Notes under the pieces: generated by a model
Databases searched by the model: none
Told to the model about the DNA's origin: nothing
Seen by the model: the letters and a program-made list of their open reading frames with translations, nothing else
Position numbers and translations under genes: made by a program
Assembly (NCBI GenBank): GCA_050305935.1
Contig: JBNLGG010000019.1
Coordinates: 1 to 63,506, forward strand
Direction of reading: 5' to 3'
Source: CAJXNP01 sp050305935
Lineage (GTDB): Bacteria > Bacteroidota > Bacteroidia > Cytophagales > Cyclobacteriaceae
DNA length: 63,506 nucleotides
Shown: piece by piece, positions 1 to 8,436 of the stretch
How positions within the stretch are numbered: position 1 is the stretch's first letter
Layout: each line of letters begins with the position of its first letter

Positions 1-296
1 ACTTCCAACGCCATGTTCAGGTGGTTGAAGGTTTTCAGAATATTGGAAACCCTTCCCCGCTGGTACTTATCATAGATGCCATTGAGTACCACATCCTTGA
101 TTTGCATTGGTTCGGCGGATGAAACTAATCCGACCATTCCGTTTGCGACCGTGACTCCAAAGTACTTATTCGGATCAATATTTTCCGCTTTTATTTCCCA
201 GGTGGAAGATGCCTTTTGGGCATAGGTGGTGCCGGAAATTATCGCGCAAAGCAATAATAGTCTAGTCCATTTTTTCAAGTATTCGGATCTTTTCAT
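1..296 (-). CDS. GH65-like glycoside hydrolase/phosphorylase, N-terminal fragment
   Basis: The gene runs leftwards off the window; only the first 98 or so residues are visible. It starts at an ATG at 296 and opens with an export signal (MKRSEYLKKW, hydrophobic core LLLLCAIISG, ending TTYAQ). The mature start contains NKYFGVTVANGMVGLVSS, then DVVLNGIYDKYQRGRVSN. From memory of the family, this is the usual opening of secreted Bacteroidota proteins assigned to glycoside hydrolase family 65 (trehalase, kojibiose or maltose phosphorylase relatives). No catalytic residue is in view, so the substrate cannot be stated. Its first 35 bases overlap the end of the upstream FG-GAP lipoprotein gene in another frame, so the two are probably translated from one message. 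Confidence 0.6.
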   Translation of the reverse strand, partial: MKRSEYLKKWTRLLLLCAIISGTTYAQKASSTWEIKAENIDPNKYFGVTVANGMVGLVSSAEPMQIKDVVLNGIYDKYQRGRVSNILKTFNHLNMALE

Positions 297-3200
297 TGTT
301 GATAGCTATTAAAATGAGACGCTTTCCCTGATAATCAATTGACTTCATTTCCCTGACCTGACCGGTGAGATTTAGTCCCGAACGGTCATTCCAAACTGGC
401 TCGAAGTTGACTTCCCCAGCATTCCTGAGCAACAAGCCGCGATTGGCGTCGTACCTGCCCCGTTGGATGCTGACATTAAATTCATTTCCAGCGACGAGTA
501 TGTCTTCCATTCCATCGGAATCATAGTCCAAGATGTAGATGCTAGTGATTGGTGAAACCTGCGCCAAAGTTGGGAATGGCCGGAATTCAAATTGTAGATT
601 TCCCTGGTTTAAAAATACGCCCGAACGCAGTTCTTCGGCAACAAGTCGGTGAGCAGATGCCAATTCTTTTTCAGTAAAAAAATCGTCTGGCTCTGCCTGG
701 GAAAATTCCCGATAAGTAGGAAATTTTTTATCCATAAAACCAAGCTGCTGCACCAGCTCATCACGTGTGGGAAGCAAATATTTTTGACCTAATACATAGT
801 GAAATACAATTTGATCCATCACACCGTTCTGATCAAAGTCCTTGACAAACATTTCGACTGGTTCCTTTGGAGACGATTGAAAGATCGAATTTAATCCCAG
901 GTTTCCTGTCAGCAGATCCAGATCGCTATCCCCGTCAACATCAACCACCTCCACGTTGTTCCAAAAACCGTTTTTGTCCTTAAAGCTTTTGTTGGCTTCA
1001 TCGGATTCAACCAGGCGGTCTTTTTCATTTATAAAAATCATTGGAGCCATCCATTCGCCTACCACGATCAAATCTTCATCCTCATCGTTGTCGATATCCA
1101 CCCATTTTGCATCTTTGACCATCCCTACATTGGCAAGGTTTACTCCGCCTGTCTTTTCCGTTTCATCCAGCCATTTTCCCTTCCCGTCACTTAGTAATAA
1201 ATAACTACGGGGGATCTCTCCATAACTTCTTGGGACGGCCCTCGCCCCAATAAAAAAGTCTGGATACCCATCCCGATTAACATCATGGGTAGCGATGCAA
1301 GACCCCATCACAAAAATCTCCGGGAAACTGGCGCGATCACGTGAAAAATTGCCAAGACCATCATTTTTATACAAACGAACCAACGACGGCTCATCGGAAA
1401 GCCGAAATTCATTTCCTCCACTCGCAATCAGCAGGTCGAGATCGCCGTCTAAATCCACATCGACCAACTCTACAGCAGTATCTTCGCATAAACTATCCCT
1501 CGATAATTCCCGCTGGCCGCTTAGGGAGAAACCATCTTCCTTTTGAAGATAAACTGCCGTTCTCTGCATTTTTGCACCACTAAGGATGATATCTTCTTTC
1601 CCATCTCCATCTACATCCCCCACCATCATACATGGCCCTTCGGTTGAGGTCATTTGCGGAAGCAGTATTTCGCGGTAAATTTCTATGGGTCGGTTTTCTT
1701 TATGTTGATAATCCAGTCCTTCGATTTCAACTTCAGAAAATATAGGCTTGGTAGTCATTGAATAATCATATTCGCCTCTCGCATTTTTTTGATCAATAAT
1801 TAGCTTTTGATTGGCATCAATATTTGTCAATGACTCATATCGTCTATCTGGCCAGATGACAATGAGTGAATCAATTGCTTTCGCATTTCCTAAGCCAATA
1901 ATTACTGTAGGATCAACAGATGACAAAAAGCCCCGGCTAGTAAAGACCTCGTGGTAAATAGTGCCCTGATCGGAATTTGGAATGACAATTTTAGCCCCAA
2001 TTCCCTTTGTGTTTAAACCTTCGCCTTTCAATTCGACTTTCAGGAAATTGGGTTGATCAACTTGCCCGTTGATTGTATTGTTTTTAAAAATGAAGGCTTT
2101 GTCCTCAATGTTATTGACTACCATGTCCAGATCGCCATCGCCATCAAGGTCAGCATAGACTGCCCCATTAGAAAAGGAGGGTTGACCCATTCCCCAATCT
2201 CCTGCCACATTGGTAAAGGTCAGGTCCCGATTATTGTGAAACGCAAAATTCTGCACTTTTACTTCCGGCATTTTTTCAGCGTAAGCGAGTTCTGCCTCCG
2301 TCATTTCTCCTTTAAGTCTTCGCTGAATGGCATCATTCGAAATAAAGGTGATGTAATCCATATCATTAGATCTTCTCTTGATCCCATTGCTCAAATAAAT
2401 ATCTTTCCAGCCATCGAGATCAAGATCTACAAACAGGCCAGACCAGCTCCAGTCGGTGGCTGGAACTCCAGCCAGGTAAGCGATTTCACTGAAGGTATTG
2501 TTGCCCAGGTTTAGCTGCAAGGTATTTCTTGCAAGCTGATGTTTATAGCCATAGGCCAATTTATTTACATAAATATCATAGGGATCTTCCCCCTCGGCGG
2601 TCTTTAGCAGCACGGGATCATAGGGCAGCATATCCACCGAAATGATATCCTGAAACCCGTCATTGTTAAAATCAGCAATGTCATTACCCATCGATGATTT
2701 GCTGGTATGTTCAATTGATTTACCCAGCGACTCTGTAAAAGTACCGTCGCCATTGTTCAGGTAGAGATAATCATCTTCGTGAAAATCATTCCCCACAAAA
2801 ATATCCGGATAGCCATCTTTGTTGATGTCGCTGATGGCGATACCCAGCCCGTAGCCAATGACGCTTTGATAAATTCCGGCTTCCTGGGAAACATCAACGA
2901 AGTGATCACCTTCATTTTTCATCAGCCGGTCACCTGCCAGTTCGTTAGGAATTTCCCGGGCTTCCGACCGGACGAAGGTTCCCAGGGAATGAACCGAATG
3001 ATTGAGCATGTACATGTCCAGGTCGCCGTCCAGGTCATAGTCAAAAAATGCCGCCTGGGTGGAAAGGCCTTTTAAATCCAACCCCCATGTTGCGGCTTCA
3101 TCAACAAATACCGGTACTCCCTGTTCACTATTTCCCTGGTTAATAAACAGTTGATTTCTTCCACCAATATTCCCGAATTCTCCCAGCTGGCTTACATACA

Positions 3201-3603
3201 TGTCGAGCCTGTTATCGCCATTGACATCCACCATGGATACCCCATTGGTCCAGCCGATCTGCCCCCACACGCCCGATCTGACGGTAATGTCTTCAAATTC
3301 GAAATTCCCTTTGTTGAGATATAGTCGATTGGAATCCTGGTTGGATGTGAAATAGAGATCCGGCAAGCCATCTCCATTGACATCACCCGCTGCCACACCT
3401 CCCCCATCATAAAAGTAGAGGTAATTGAAGATGTTCATTTCGGGTGTTTCGGTAAGTATGTTGGAAAAATGAACACCTGATTTTTCGGCGGGAATTAATT
3501 CAAAAAGAGGATCAGTTTTCCTGGAGCATCCGGAGTAAAACACAATAAGAATTGTGATTACATAAAACGATATTCCTTTCACCGGAAATAAGAAATAGTC
3601 CAT
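262..3603 (-). CDS. FG-GAP/VCBS repeat lipoprotein with ASPIC/UnbV domain
   Basis: A lipoprotein of 1113 residues, expected on the cell surface or in the periplasm. I chose the ATG at 3603 because AGGAG lies 9 bases before it and a hydrophobic signal with lipobox FYSGC (lipidated Cys26) follows; a TTG at 3660 would add 19 residues ahead of the signal. Fourteen D-x-[DN]-x-[DN]-G type calcium loops are readable (for example DVNGDGLPD, DINKDGYPD, DVDGDGKED), seven before and seven after an ASPIC/UnbV domain at roughly residues 520-605 (GIGAKIVI, SRGFLSSVDP, IVIWPDRR). The repeats predict a beta-propeller. Such proteins are common in Bacteroidota, often near polysaccharide-use genes, but their biochemical role is not settled. 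The overlap with the downstream GH65-like gene suggests a shared job in handling a saccharide; that is inference. Confidence 0.88.
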   Translation of the reverse strand: MDYFLFPVKGISFYVITILIVFYSGCSRKTDPLFELIPAEKSGVHFSNILTETPEMNIFNYLYFYDGGGVAAGDVNGDGLPDLYFTSNQDSNRLYLNKGNFEFEDITVRSGVWGQIGWTNGVSMVDVNGDNRLDMYVSQLGEFGNIGGRNQLFINQGNSEQGVPVFVDEAATWGLDLKGLSTQAAFFDYDLDGDLDMYMLNHSVHSLGTFVRSEAREIPNELAGDRLMKNEGDHFVDVSQEAGIYQSVIGYGLGIAISDINKDGYPDIFVGNDFHEDDYLYLNNGDGTFTESLGKSIEHTSKSSMGNDIADFNNDGFQDIISVDMLPYDPVLLKTAEGEDPYDIYVNKLAYGYKHQLARNTLQLNLGNNTFSEIAYLAGVPATDWSWSGLFVDLDLDGWKDIYLSNGIKRRSNDMDYITFISNDAIQRRLKGEMTEAELAYAEKMPEVKVQNFAFHNNRDLTFTNVAGDWGMGQPSFSNGAVYADLDGDGDLDMVVNNIEDKAFIFKNNTINGQVDQPNFLKVELKGEGLNTKGIGAKIVIPNSDQGTIYHEVFTSRGFLSSVDPTVIIGLGNAKAIDSLIVIWPDRRYESLTNIDANQKLIIDQKNARGEYDYSMTTKPIFSEVEIEGLDYQHKENRPIEIYREILLPQMTSTEGPCMMVGDVDGDGKEDIILSGAKMQRTAVYLQKEDGFSLSGQRELSRDSLCEDTAVELVDVDLDGDLDLLIASGGNEFRLSDEPSLVRLYKNDGLGNFSRDRASFPEIFVMGSCIATHDVNRDGYPDFFIGARAVPRSYGEIPRSYLLLSDGKGKWLDETEKTGGVNLANVGMVKDAKWVDIDNDEDEDLIVVGEWMAPMIFINEKDRLVESDEANKSFKDKNGFWNNVEVVDVDGDSDLDLLTGNLGLNSIFQSSPKEPVEMFVKDFDQNGVMDQIVFHYVLGQKYLLPTRDELVQQLGFMDKKFPTYREFSQAEPDDFFTEKELASAHRLVAEELRSGVFLNQGNLQFEFRPFPTLAQVSPITSIYILDYDSDGMEDILVAGNEFNVSIQRGRYDANRGLLLRNAGEVNFEPVWNDRSGLNLTGQVREMKSIDYQGKRLILIAINNEKIRILEKMD

Positions 3604-3819
3604 AAACAGCGCTCCTAAGATTGATGGTTTTTGTGAATAACGATTGATAGATTTTGTCAATTAAAATTCAGTACCTCATCATTCTCCTGCGCTAACATAA
3701 AAAGAAAAGGCGTAAATACAGGAGTCAATTTTTCTTTATTTAAAGGGTAGAATTTACCTTTTAAGGAGCGGATAACACGCAGGATTTAATTTGCTTAATT
3801 AGGTAAGTGATTTCGACAA

Positions 3820-4278
3820 CTATCCGCCGATCACCTCAATACCTTTCATTTCGGCGGACTCTCTAATCATTTGTTTGATCGATTTTGAAACATCGGCACT
3901 GGCATTGTATGAAAATGTAACGGGGCCTTTCTTCGTATCAAAATCAATCTGGTAGGAATGAAACGTAATGGTGGATATATCGCTCCATTTCATCCTTTTT
4001 GAAGGTTTCCAAACGCTGTTCCTGAACACAACCGTGGATTCATCGACTCTTACTTTAGGAGAATATTTTGAATTGGGCGAAAACCCAACGGAAGCATAAA
4101 AGAAATAATATATTGTAGCCGCCAGAAACAAAATTCCCAACACAAACCTAAATGGATCATCCTGCAAACCATAAAAGACATGAAATCCAGCATTTAGTAG
4201 AAATATAACAGCTGAAAATCCGAAAAGCCACTTGTTGGCCTTTGTCGATCCGAGTACAATAGTTTTATTTAATGCCAT
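3820..4278 (-). CDS. small two-helix membrane protein with PH-like tail, unknown function
   Basis: A 152-residue protein I do not recognise. Two hydrophobic helices (WLFGFSAVIFLLNAGFHV and FVLGILFLAATIYYFFYA) are followed by a soluble tail rich in short beta-strand-like stretches (KVRVDESTVVFRN, MKWSDISTITFHSYQIDF, GPVTFSYN) and a final helix (SIKQMIRESAEMKGIEV). That two-helix plus beta-tail layout resembles bacterial PH-like membrane proteins, but this is a structural impression only. I start it at the ATG at 4278 (MALNKTIV); a TTG at 4308 would add ten residues. It lies alone between the FG-GAP gene and uvrC. Confidence 0.65.
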   Translation of the reverse strand: MALNKTIVLGSTKANKWLFGFSAVIFLLNAGFHVFYGLQDDPFRFVLGILFLAATIYYFFYASVGFSPNSKYSPKVRVDESTVVFRNSVWKPSKRMKWSDISTITFHSYQIDFDTKKGPVTFSYNASADVSKSIKQMIRESAEMKGIEVIGG

Positions 4279-4317
4279 CAGTGTAGGTTTGAAAAGTTTG
4301 TCAGACAAATTACATTT

Positions 4318-4352
4318 TTAAAATCACCCATCAAATTAACAAGTGATTTTAA
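4318..4352 (-). terminator. inverted repeat after uvrC, possible terminator
   Basis: A perfect 10-base inverted repeat, TTAAAATCAC and GTGATTTTAA, with a 15-base loop lies just past the uvrC stop. The stem is AT-rich and the following tract is broken by A residues, so it is a weak candidate for rho-independent termination of the sprE-PBP-uvrC unit. Confidence 0.4.
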
Positions 4353-4357
4353 ACAAT

Positions 4358-6145
4358 TCAAGCCAGTCCCATTTTCACCTTTTCCGCGAGGCTTTTACCT
4401 ACTATTTTTTCAATCTCCTCCAGCGATGCCTCTTTTACCTTCTTGACCGACTTGAATTTTTTCAGCAGTTTGGTTGCTGTACTTTCACCAATCCCCTCAA
4501 TGGACGTAAGCTGTGTGGAAATAGCTCCCTTGCTTCTCTTCTGGCGATGGAAGGTGATGGCAAAACGGTGGGCTTCATTGCGAAGGTGCTGAAGGAGTTT
4601 TAACGATTCCGACTTTTTGCTGATGTGAACCGGAAACTGATCCTCCGGAAAATAGATTTCTTCCAACCGTTTGGCAATGCCAATTACTGCTACCCGGCCA
4701 TAAACTCCCAACTCTTTCAATGCTTCTATGGCTGCGTTCAATTGTCCTTTCCCGCCATCGATCACCACCAGATCGGGCAGTGGTTGTTCTTCTTCCAGCA
4801 ATCTTTTGTATCTTCTACCGACAATCTCTTTCATAGAAGCAAAATCATCCGGCCCCTCTACAGTTTTCACATTATATTTTCTGTAGTCTTTTTTTGACGG
4901 TTTGCCCCTTTTAAAGCAAACCATGGACGCCACGGGGTTGGTACCTTGCAGGTTTGAGTTATCAAAACACTCTATGTGCTCAGGAACGGATTTTAATTGC
5001 AGATCATCCTTCAGCGTAAGCAATACCCGTTTCTCCCGGTAGAAATCAGGATCGGACTTACTCAGTTTTTCTTTCTTATAAAACAGTGCATTTTTCAGCG
5101 CCAGTTCGATCAGTTTTTTCTTGTCGCCAATTTTGGGAACCCGCATCTCGATACCCAGGTCATAATTGATGTCAATGTTGGTCAATATCTCTTTGGAGTC
5201 GCTTTCGTATTTCTCCCGCAGATCAATGATCAGTTGCGCCAGCACCTCTTCATCGCCTTCATCCAGTTTTTTCTTTACCTCCACTACCTGGCTTAAAACG
5301 ATGCCTCCATTGTTTATTTTCAGGAAGGAAACGTAGGATCTTTTTTCATCGCTGACAATAGTAAATACATCTACGTGATCGATGTTCGGGTTTACAACGA
5401 CCGAACGAGCCTGGAATTTCTCAAGCGACTCGATTTTGTCCTTTACCTGTTGCGCTTTTTCAAATTCCATATTCTGCGCGAAGACATTCATTTGGTCATT
5501 AAAATACTGACGCACAGGAGCGAGATTCCCTTTGAGAATATTTTCTGCCTGTTCCACATCTTGTAAATAGTCGGATTCCTGTTGAAGGCCTTCGCATGGT
5601 CCTTTACATTTACCAATATGATATTCCAGGCAAACTTTGTATTTCTCAGCCTTAATGTTCTCCTCCGCTAAATTAAGGTTACAAGTGCGAATATGGTGCA
5701 GGCTTCTGATCAACTCCAGTACATTTTTCATTGCCCGCACGCTGGTGTATGGCCCAAAGTATTTTCCTACATTTTCAAGTTTTCTTCGTGTGTGGTAGAT
5801 CCTGGGAAAGGGCTCGTTGACCACCACGATGTAGGGAAAGGATTTATCATCACGAAGAAGGATATTGTATTTTGGCTGGAAGCTTTTAATGAGGTTGTTC
5901 TCCAGCAGCAGGGCGTCAAATTCTGAGTTGACTATGGTAAACTGGATTTTCCTGATCTCCGAGACCATCCGGATGGTCTTACGGTTTATTCCGGACTTAT
6001 CTGAAAAATATGAAGAAACCCGGTTTTTTAAATTCTTGGCTTTACCAACATAGATAATGGTGTTTTCCGTATTTAAAAACCTGTACACACCAGGTTTCGT
6101 CGGAAAGCTTTTTACATCTTCCGGTAGATAGCTTGGGATTTCCAT
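4358..6145 (-). CDS. uvrC: UvrABC excinuclease subunit C
   Basis: UvrC makes both incisions around a bulky DNA lesion in nucleotide excision repair, working with UvrA and UvrB in the cytoplasm. The 595-residue length is normal. The GIY-YIG nuclease opens the protein (PGVY at about 18-21, IIYVGKAKNLKNR at 30-42). The four cysteines near residues 155-185 (RTCN, KVCLEYHIGKCKGPC) are typical, followed by a UVR motif (FEKAQQVKDKIESLE), the RNase H-like nuclease with ECFDNSN and VVIDGGKGQL, and C-terminal helix-hairpin-helix motifs (LTSIEGIGESTATKLLKKF). It starts at ATG 6145, only 3 bases after the PBP stop, so it is the last gene of a three-gene unit with sprE and the PBP. The 3' end is followed by an inverted repeat. 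Confidence 0.98.
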   Translation of the reverse strand: MEIPSYLPEDVKSFPTKPGVYRFLNTENTIIYVGKAKNLKNRVSSYFSDKSGINRKTIRMVSEIRKIQFTIVNSEFDALLLENNLIKSFQPKYNILLRDDKSFPYIVVVNEPFPRIYHTRRKLENVGKYFGPYTSVRAMKNVLELIRSLHHIRTCNLNLAEENIKAEKYKVCLEYHIGKCKGPCEGLQQESDYLQDVEQAENILKGNLAPVRQYFNDQMNVFAQNMEFEKAQQVKDKIESLEKFQARSVVVNPNIDHVDVFTIVSDEKRSYVSFLKINNGGIVLSQVVEVKKKLDEGDEEVLAQLIIDLREKYESDSKEILTNIDINYDLGIEMRVPKIGDKKKLIELALKNALFYKKEKLSKSDPDFYREKRVLLTLKDDLQLKSVPEHIECFDNSNLQGTNPVASMVCFKRGKPSKKDYRKYNVKTVEGPDDFASMKEIVGRRYKRLLEEEQPLPDLVVIDGGKGQLNAAIEALKELGVYGRVAVIGIAKRLEEIYFPEDQFPVHISKKSESLKLLQHLRNEAHRFAITFHRQKRSKGAISTQLTSIEGIGESTATKLLKKFKSVKKVKEASLEEIEKIVGKSLAEKVKMGLA

Positions 6146-6148
6146 CCG

Positions 6149-8431
6149 CTAATATATATTGTCTTGATCCAGTCGGTCATCTAGTCCTTGATCGAGGCTG
6201 TCTAATGGATTATAACTGGGATCCTCGTATTTTTGACAATTGATCTCTACCGGCAGTGGTTTAATTGGCCGAGGGAATGGCCCTTTAGTATATCCCAAAG
6301 TGGAATCCGCATAAACCTTGGTCATAAACTTATCCCAAAGCGGCATCGCGGTACGAGCACCTTGCCCCAAAGCGGATGTTCTGAAGTGAATAGGTCGGTC
6401 GTCACCACCCGTCCATGCACCGGCAACGAGGTCTTTTGTTAATCCAACAAACCAACCGTCAGAGCCATTTTGTGTGGTACCCGTTTTTGCGCCTATTTCA
6501 TTGTCAATTCTCAAATCTCTGGAAAGTCCAAGCGCTGTTCCACCTCTTTCCTCCGTCGCACCGCGAAGCATGTGAATCATCAGGTAGGCAGTTTCTTCAC
6601 TAAGCGATTCCTTTGTGACAGCCGGGAATTCCTGTAGCAAATTACCGTTTTTATCCTCAATGCGTGTGATGTAGTACGGCTTGATGTAGGTACCCTGGTT
6701 GACAAAGGTGGCATACGCACCGATAAGCTCATAAATGGAAACATCACTAACTCCAAGCGCGAGTGAGGGAACTGCATCCAAATGGCTTTCGAAGCCTAAG
6801 TCCCGGGCATATTTGACGACTACCTCAGGTGTCATTTGCTTCATAAGAAATGCTGTAATGCTGTTCTTGGAATTTGCCAAACCTCTTCTAATTGTAAAAT
6901 CTTCGTTCGTCCAGGTCTTTTCATAGTTTTCAGGAGTATAGGGAGGTTGACCCGCGGTAATAAAAGTAACCGGGGCGTCCTTCACTTTGTAACAGGGAGA
7001 GTATCCATGGTCTATAGCGGCCGTATAAACCACCGGCTTAAAAGTAGAACCTGGCTGCCTTTTTCCCTGCTTTACATGGTCGTATTTAAAGTATCTGAAA
7101 TCGATGCCTCCTACCCAGGCCCTGATCTGACCACTATGCGGATCCATTGCCATAAATCCGGTCTGGAGAAAATGTTTATAGTATTTCAATGAATCCATCG
7201 GACTCATCAGCGTATCAATATCACCTTTCCAAGAAAATACCGTCATGGGTTTAGGTGTATTCAAAACAATGTCAATAGAATCGGGATGATCGGCATAACG
7301 CCTTGCCAATGACCGGTATCGATCTGTTCTTTTAATCGCTTTCTCTAAAAATCCCTTTATTTCCCGGCCTTCCTCGTCAATCCACGGATTTCGCCCTTTC
7401 CAATGCTCGTTAAATAATTCCTGTAAAAAAGACATATGCTCTTTTACCGCTTCTTCCGCATACATCTGAAGCTTACTGTCAATAGTAGTATGAATTTTCA
7501 GACCCGATTCAAAAAGGTCCAGATTACGCTCATTGCACCATTTTAGCAGGTCACTCCTGATTTCCTGTCTGAAATAGGGAGCCGGTCCCTCCAGGTGATC
7601 TTGTGCCCGATAATCAAGGCCTAGAGGAAGCATTATCATAGAGTCATATTCTTCTCTGGATATAAAATCATACTTAAACAGATTGTAAAGAATCTCTGTG
7701 CGTTTATTCAACGCATTCTCAGGATTCAAAATCGGACTGTAACGGGTTGGCGCATTTAACATTCCTACTAACAGGGCCGACTCCGGATAAGAAAGGCTGT
7801 CAGGAGATTTATTAAAGAAAACTTTAGCTGCTGTTGAAATTCCGTAGGTATTATGGCCGAAAGAGATGGTATTGAAATACATGGCCAGGATCTCATCCTT
7901 AGTAAAGTTCCTTTCCAGTTCTATTGAAATAATGTATTCCTTTATTTTAGTAATGATACCATTGTGTGAAAACCTGCCTTCACTATTATTCATGGTACCA
8001 TAAAGGTTTTCCGCAGTCTGCATTGTCACTGTACTACCGCCACCCATAAACCTCCCGGTCATCATACCGAATGCTGCCCGGATCAAACCTCTTAAATCGA
8101 TACCAGCGTGTTCTCTGAACCTAAGATCTTCAGTACTCATTAGCGTCTCTACCAATTGAGGTGAAAGCTGCTCATAGGTGACCTGGGTTCTATTATATCG
8201 GTAATATTTGCCCAGCATCACACCATCACCCGAATACAATTCTGAGGCTAAGTCATTTTCTGCTTCCGGGTTTTCCAGCGCCTTGTAGGAAGGAAGCGAC
8301 CCAAACAACCCCCCAATATCATAATAAACGCCCACGAAAAGCAGGAAGATAAGGAGAATACCAGTACCAAATAAAATCCAAAGCGCTTTTATGATTCTCT
8401 TAAATAGTTTGTCTTTTGTTTCCGGTTGCAT
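6149..8431 (-). CDS. class A penicillin-binding protein (PBP1A-like)
   Basis: A bifunctional peptidoglycan synthase of 760 residues anchored by one N-terminal helix (about 13-36). The glycosyltransferase 51 domain has motif I (E101, D102, F105, H108) and the motif III glutamate E165 in KIKEYIISIELER. Motif II is unusual: GGSTVTMQTAEN at 131-142, where families normally show TQQ and a lysine. The transpeptidase has S462-x-x-K465 (PGSTFKP), S521-K-N523 and K649-T-G-T. The tail is acidic and rich in Asp. It sits 5 bases after sprE and 3 bases before uvrC. If motif II lysine is truly needed, strand polymerisation could be altered; the transpeptidase looks intact. Bacteroidota usually carry more than one class A PBP, so I give no symbol. 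Confidence 0.93.
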   Translation of the reverse strand: MQPETKDKLFKRIIKALWILFGTGILLIFLLFVGVYYDIGGLFGSLPSYKALENPEAENDLASELYSGDGVMLGKYYRYNRTQVTYEQLSPQLVETLMSTEDLRFREHAGIDLRGLIRAAFGMMTGRFMGGGSTVTMQTAENLYGTMNNSEGRFSHNGIITKIKEYIISIELERNFTKDEILAMYFNTISFGHNTYGISTAAKVFFNKSPDSLSYPESALLVGMLNAPTRYSPILNPENALNKRTEILYNLFKYDFISREEYDSMIMLPLGLDYRAQDHLEGPAPYFRQEIRSDLLKWCNERNLDLFESGLKIHTTIDSKLQMYAEEAVKEHMSFLQELFNEHWKGRNPWIDEEGREIKGFLEKAIKRTDRYRSLARRYADHPDSIDIVLNTPKPMTVFSWKGDIDTLMSPMDSLKYYKHFLQTGFMAMDPHSGQIRAWVGGIDFRYFKYDHVKQGKRQPGSTFKPVVYTAAIDHGYSPCYKVKDAPVTFITAGQPPYTPENYEKTWTNEDFTIRRGLANSKNSITAFLMKQMTPEVVVKYARDLGFESHLDAVPSLALGVSDVSIYELIGAYATFVNQGTYIKPYYITRIEDKNGNLLQEFPAVTKESLSEETAYLMIHMLRGATEERGGTALGLSRDLRIDNEIGAKTGTTQNGSDGWFVGLTKDLVAGAWTGGDDRPIHFRTSALGQGARTAMPLWDKFMTKVYADSTLGYTKGPFPRPIKPLPVEINCQKYEDPSYNPLDSLDQGLDDRLDQDNIY

Positions 8432-8436
8432 AGCCT

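Noticed and set aside
2053..2514. A 153-codon plus-strand frame inside the FG-GAP gene
   Set aside because: It lies antisense to a gene with clear repeated domains; the repeats make long antisense frames, and the product shows no domain.
3661..3819. Inverted repeat TTAAAGG...CCTTTTAA between the first two genes
   Set aside because: Mismatched and AT-rich; no T tract in the right place.
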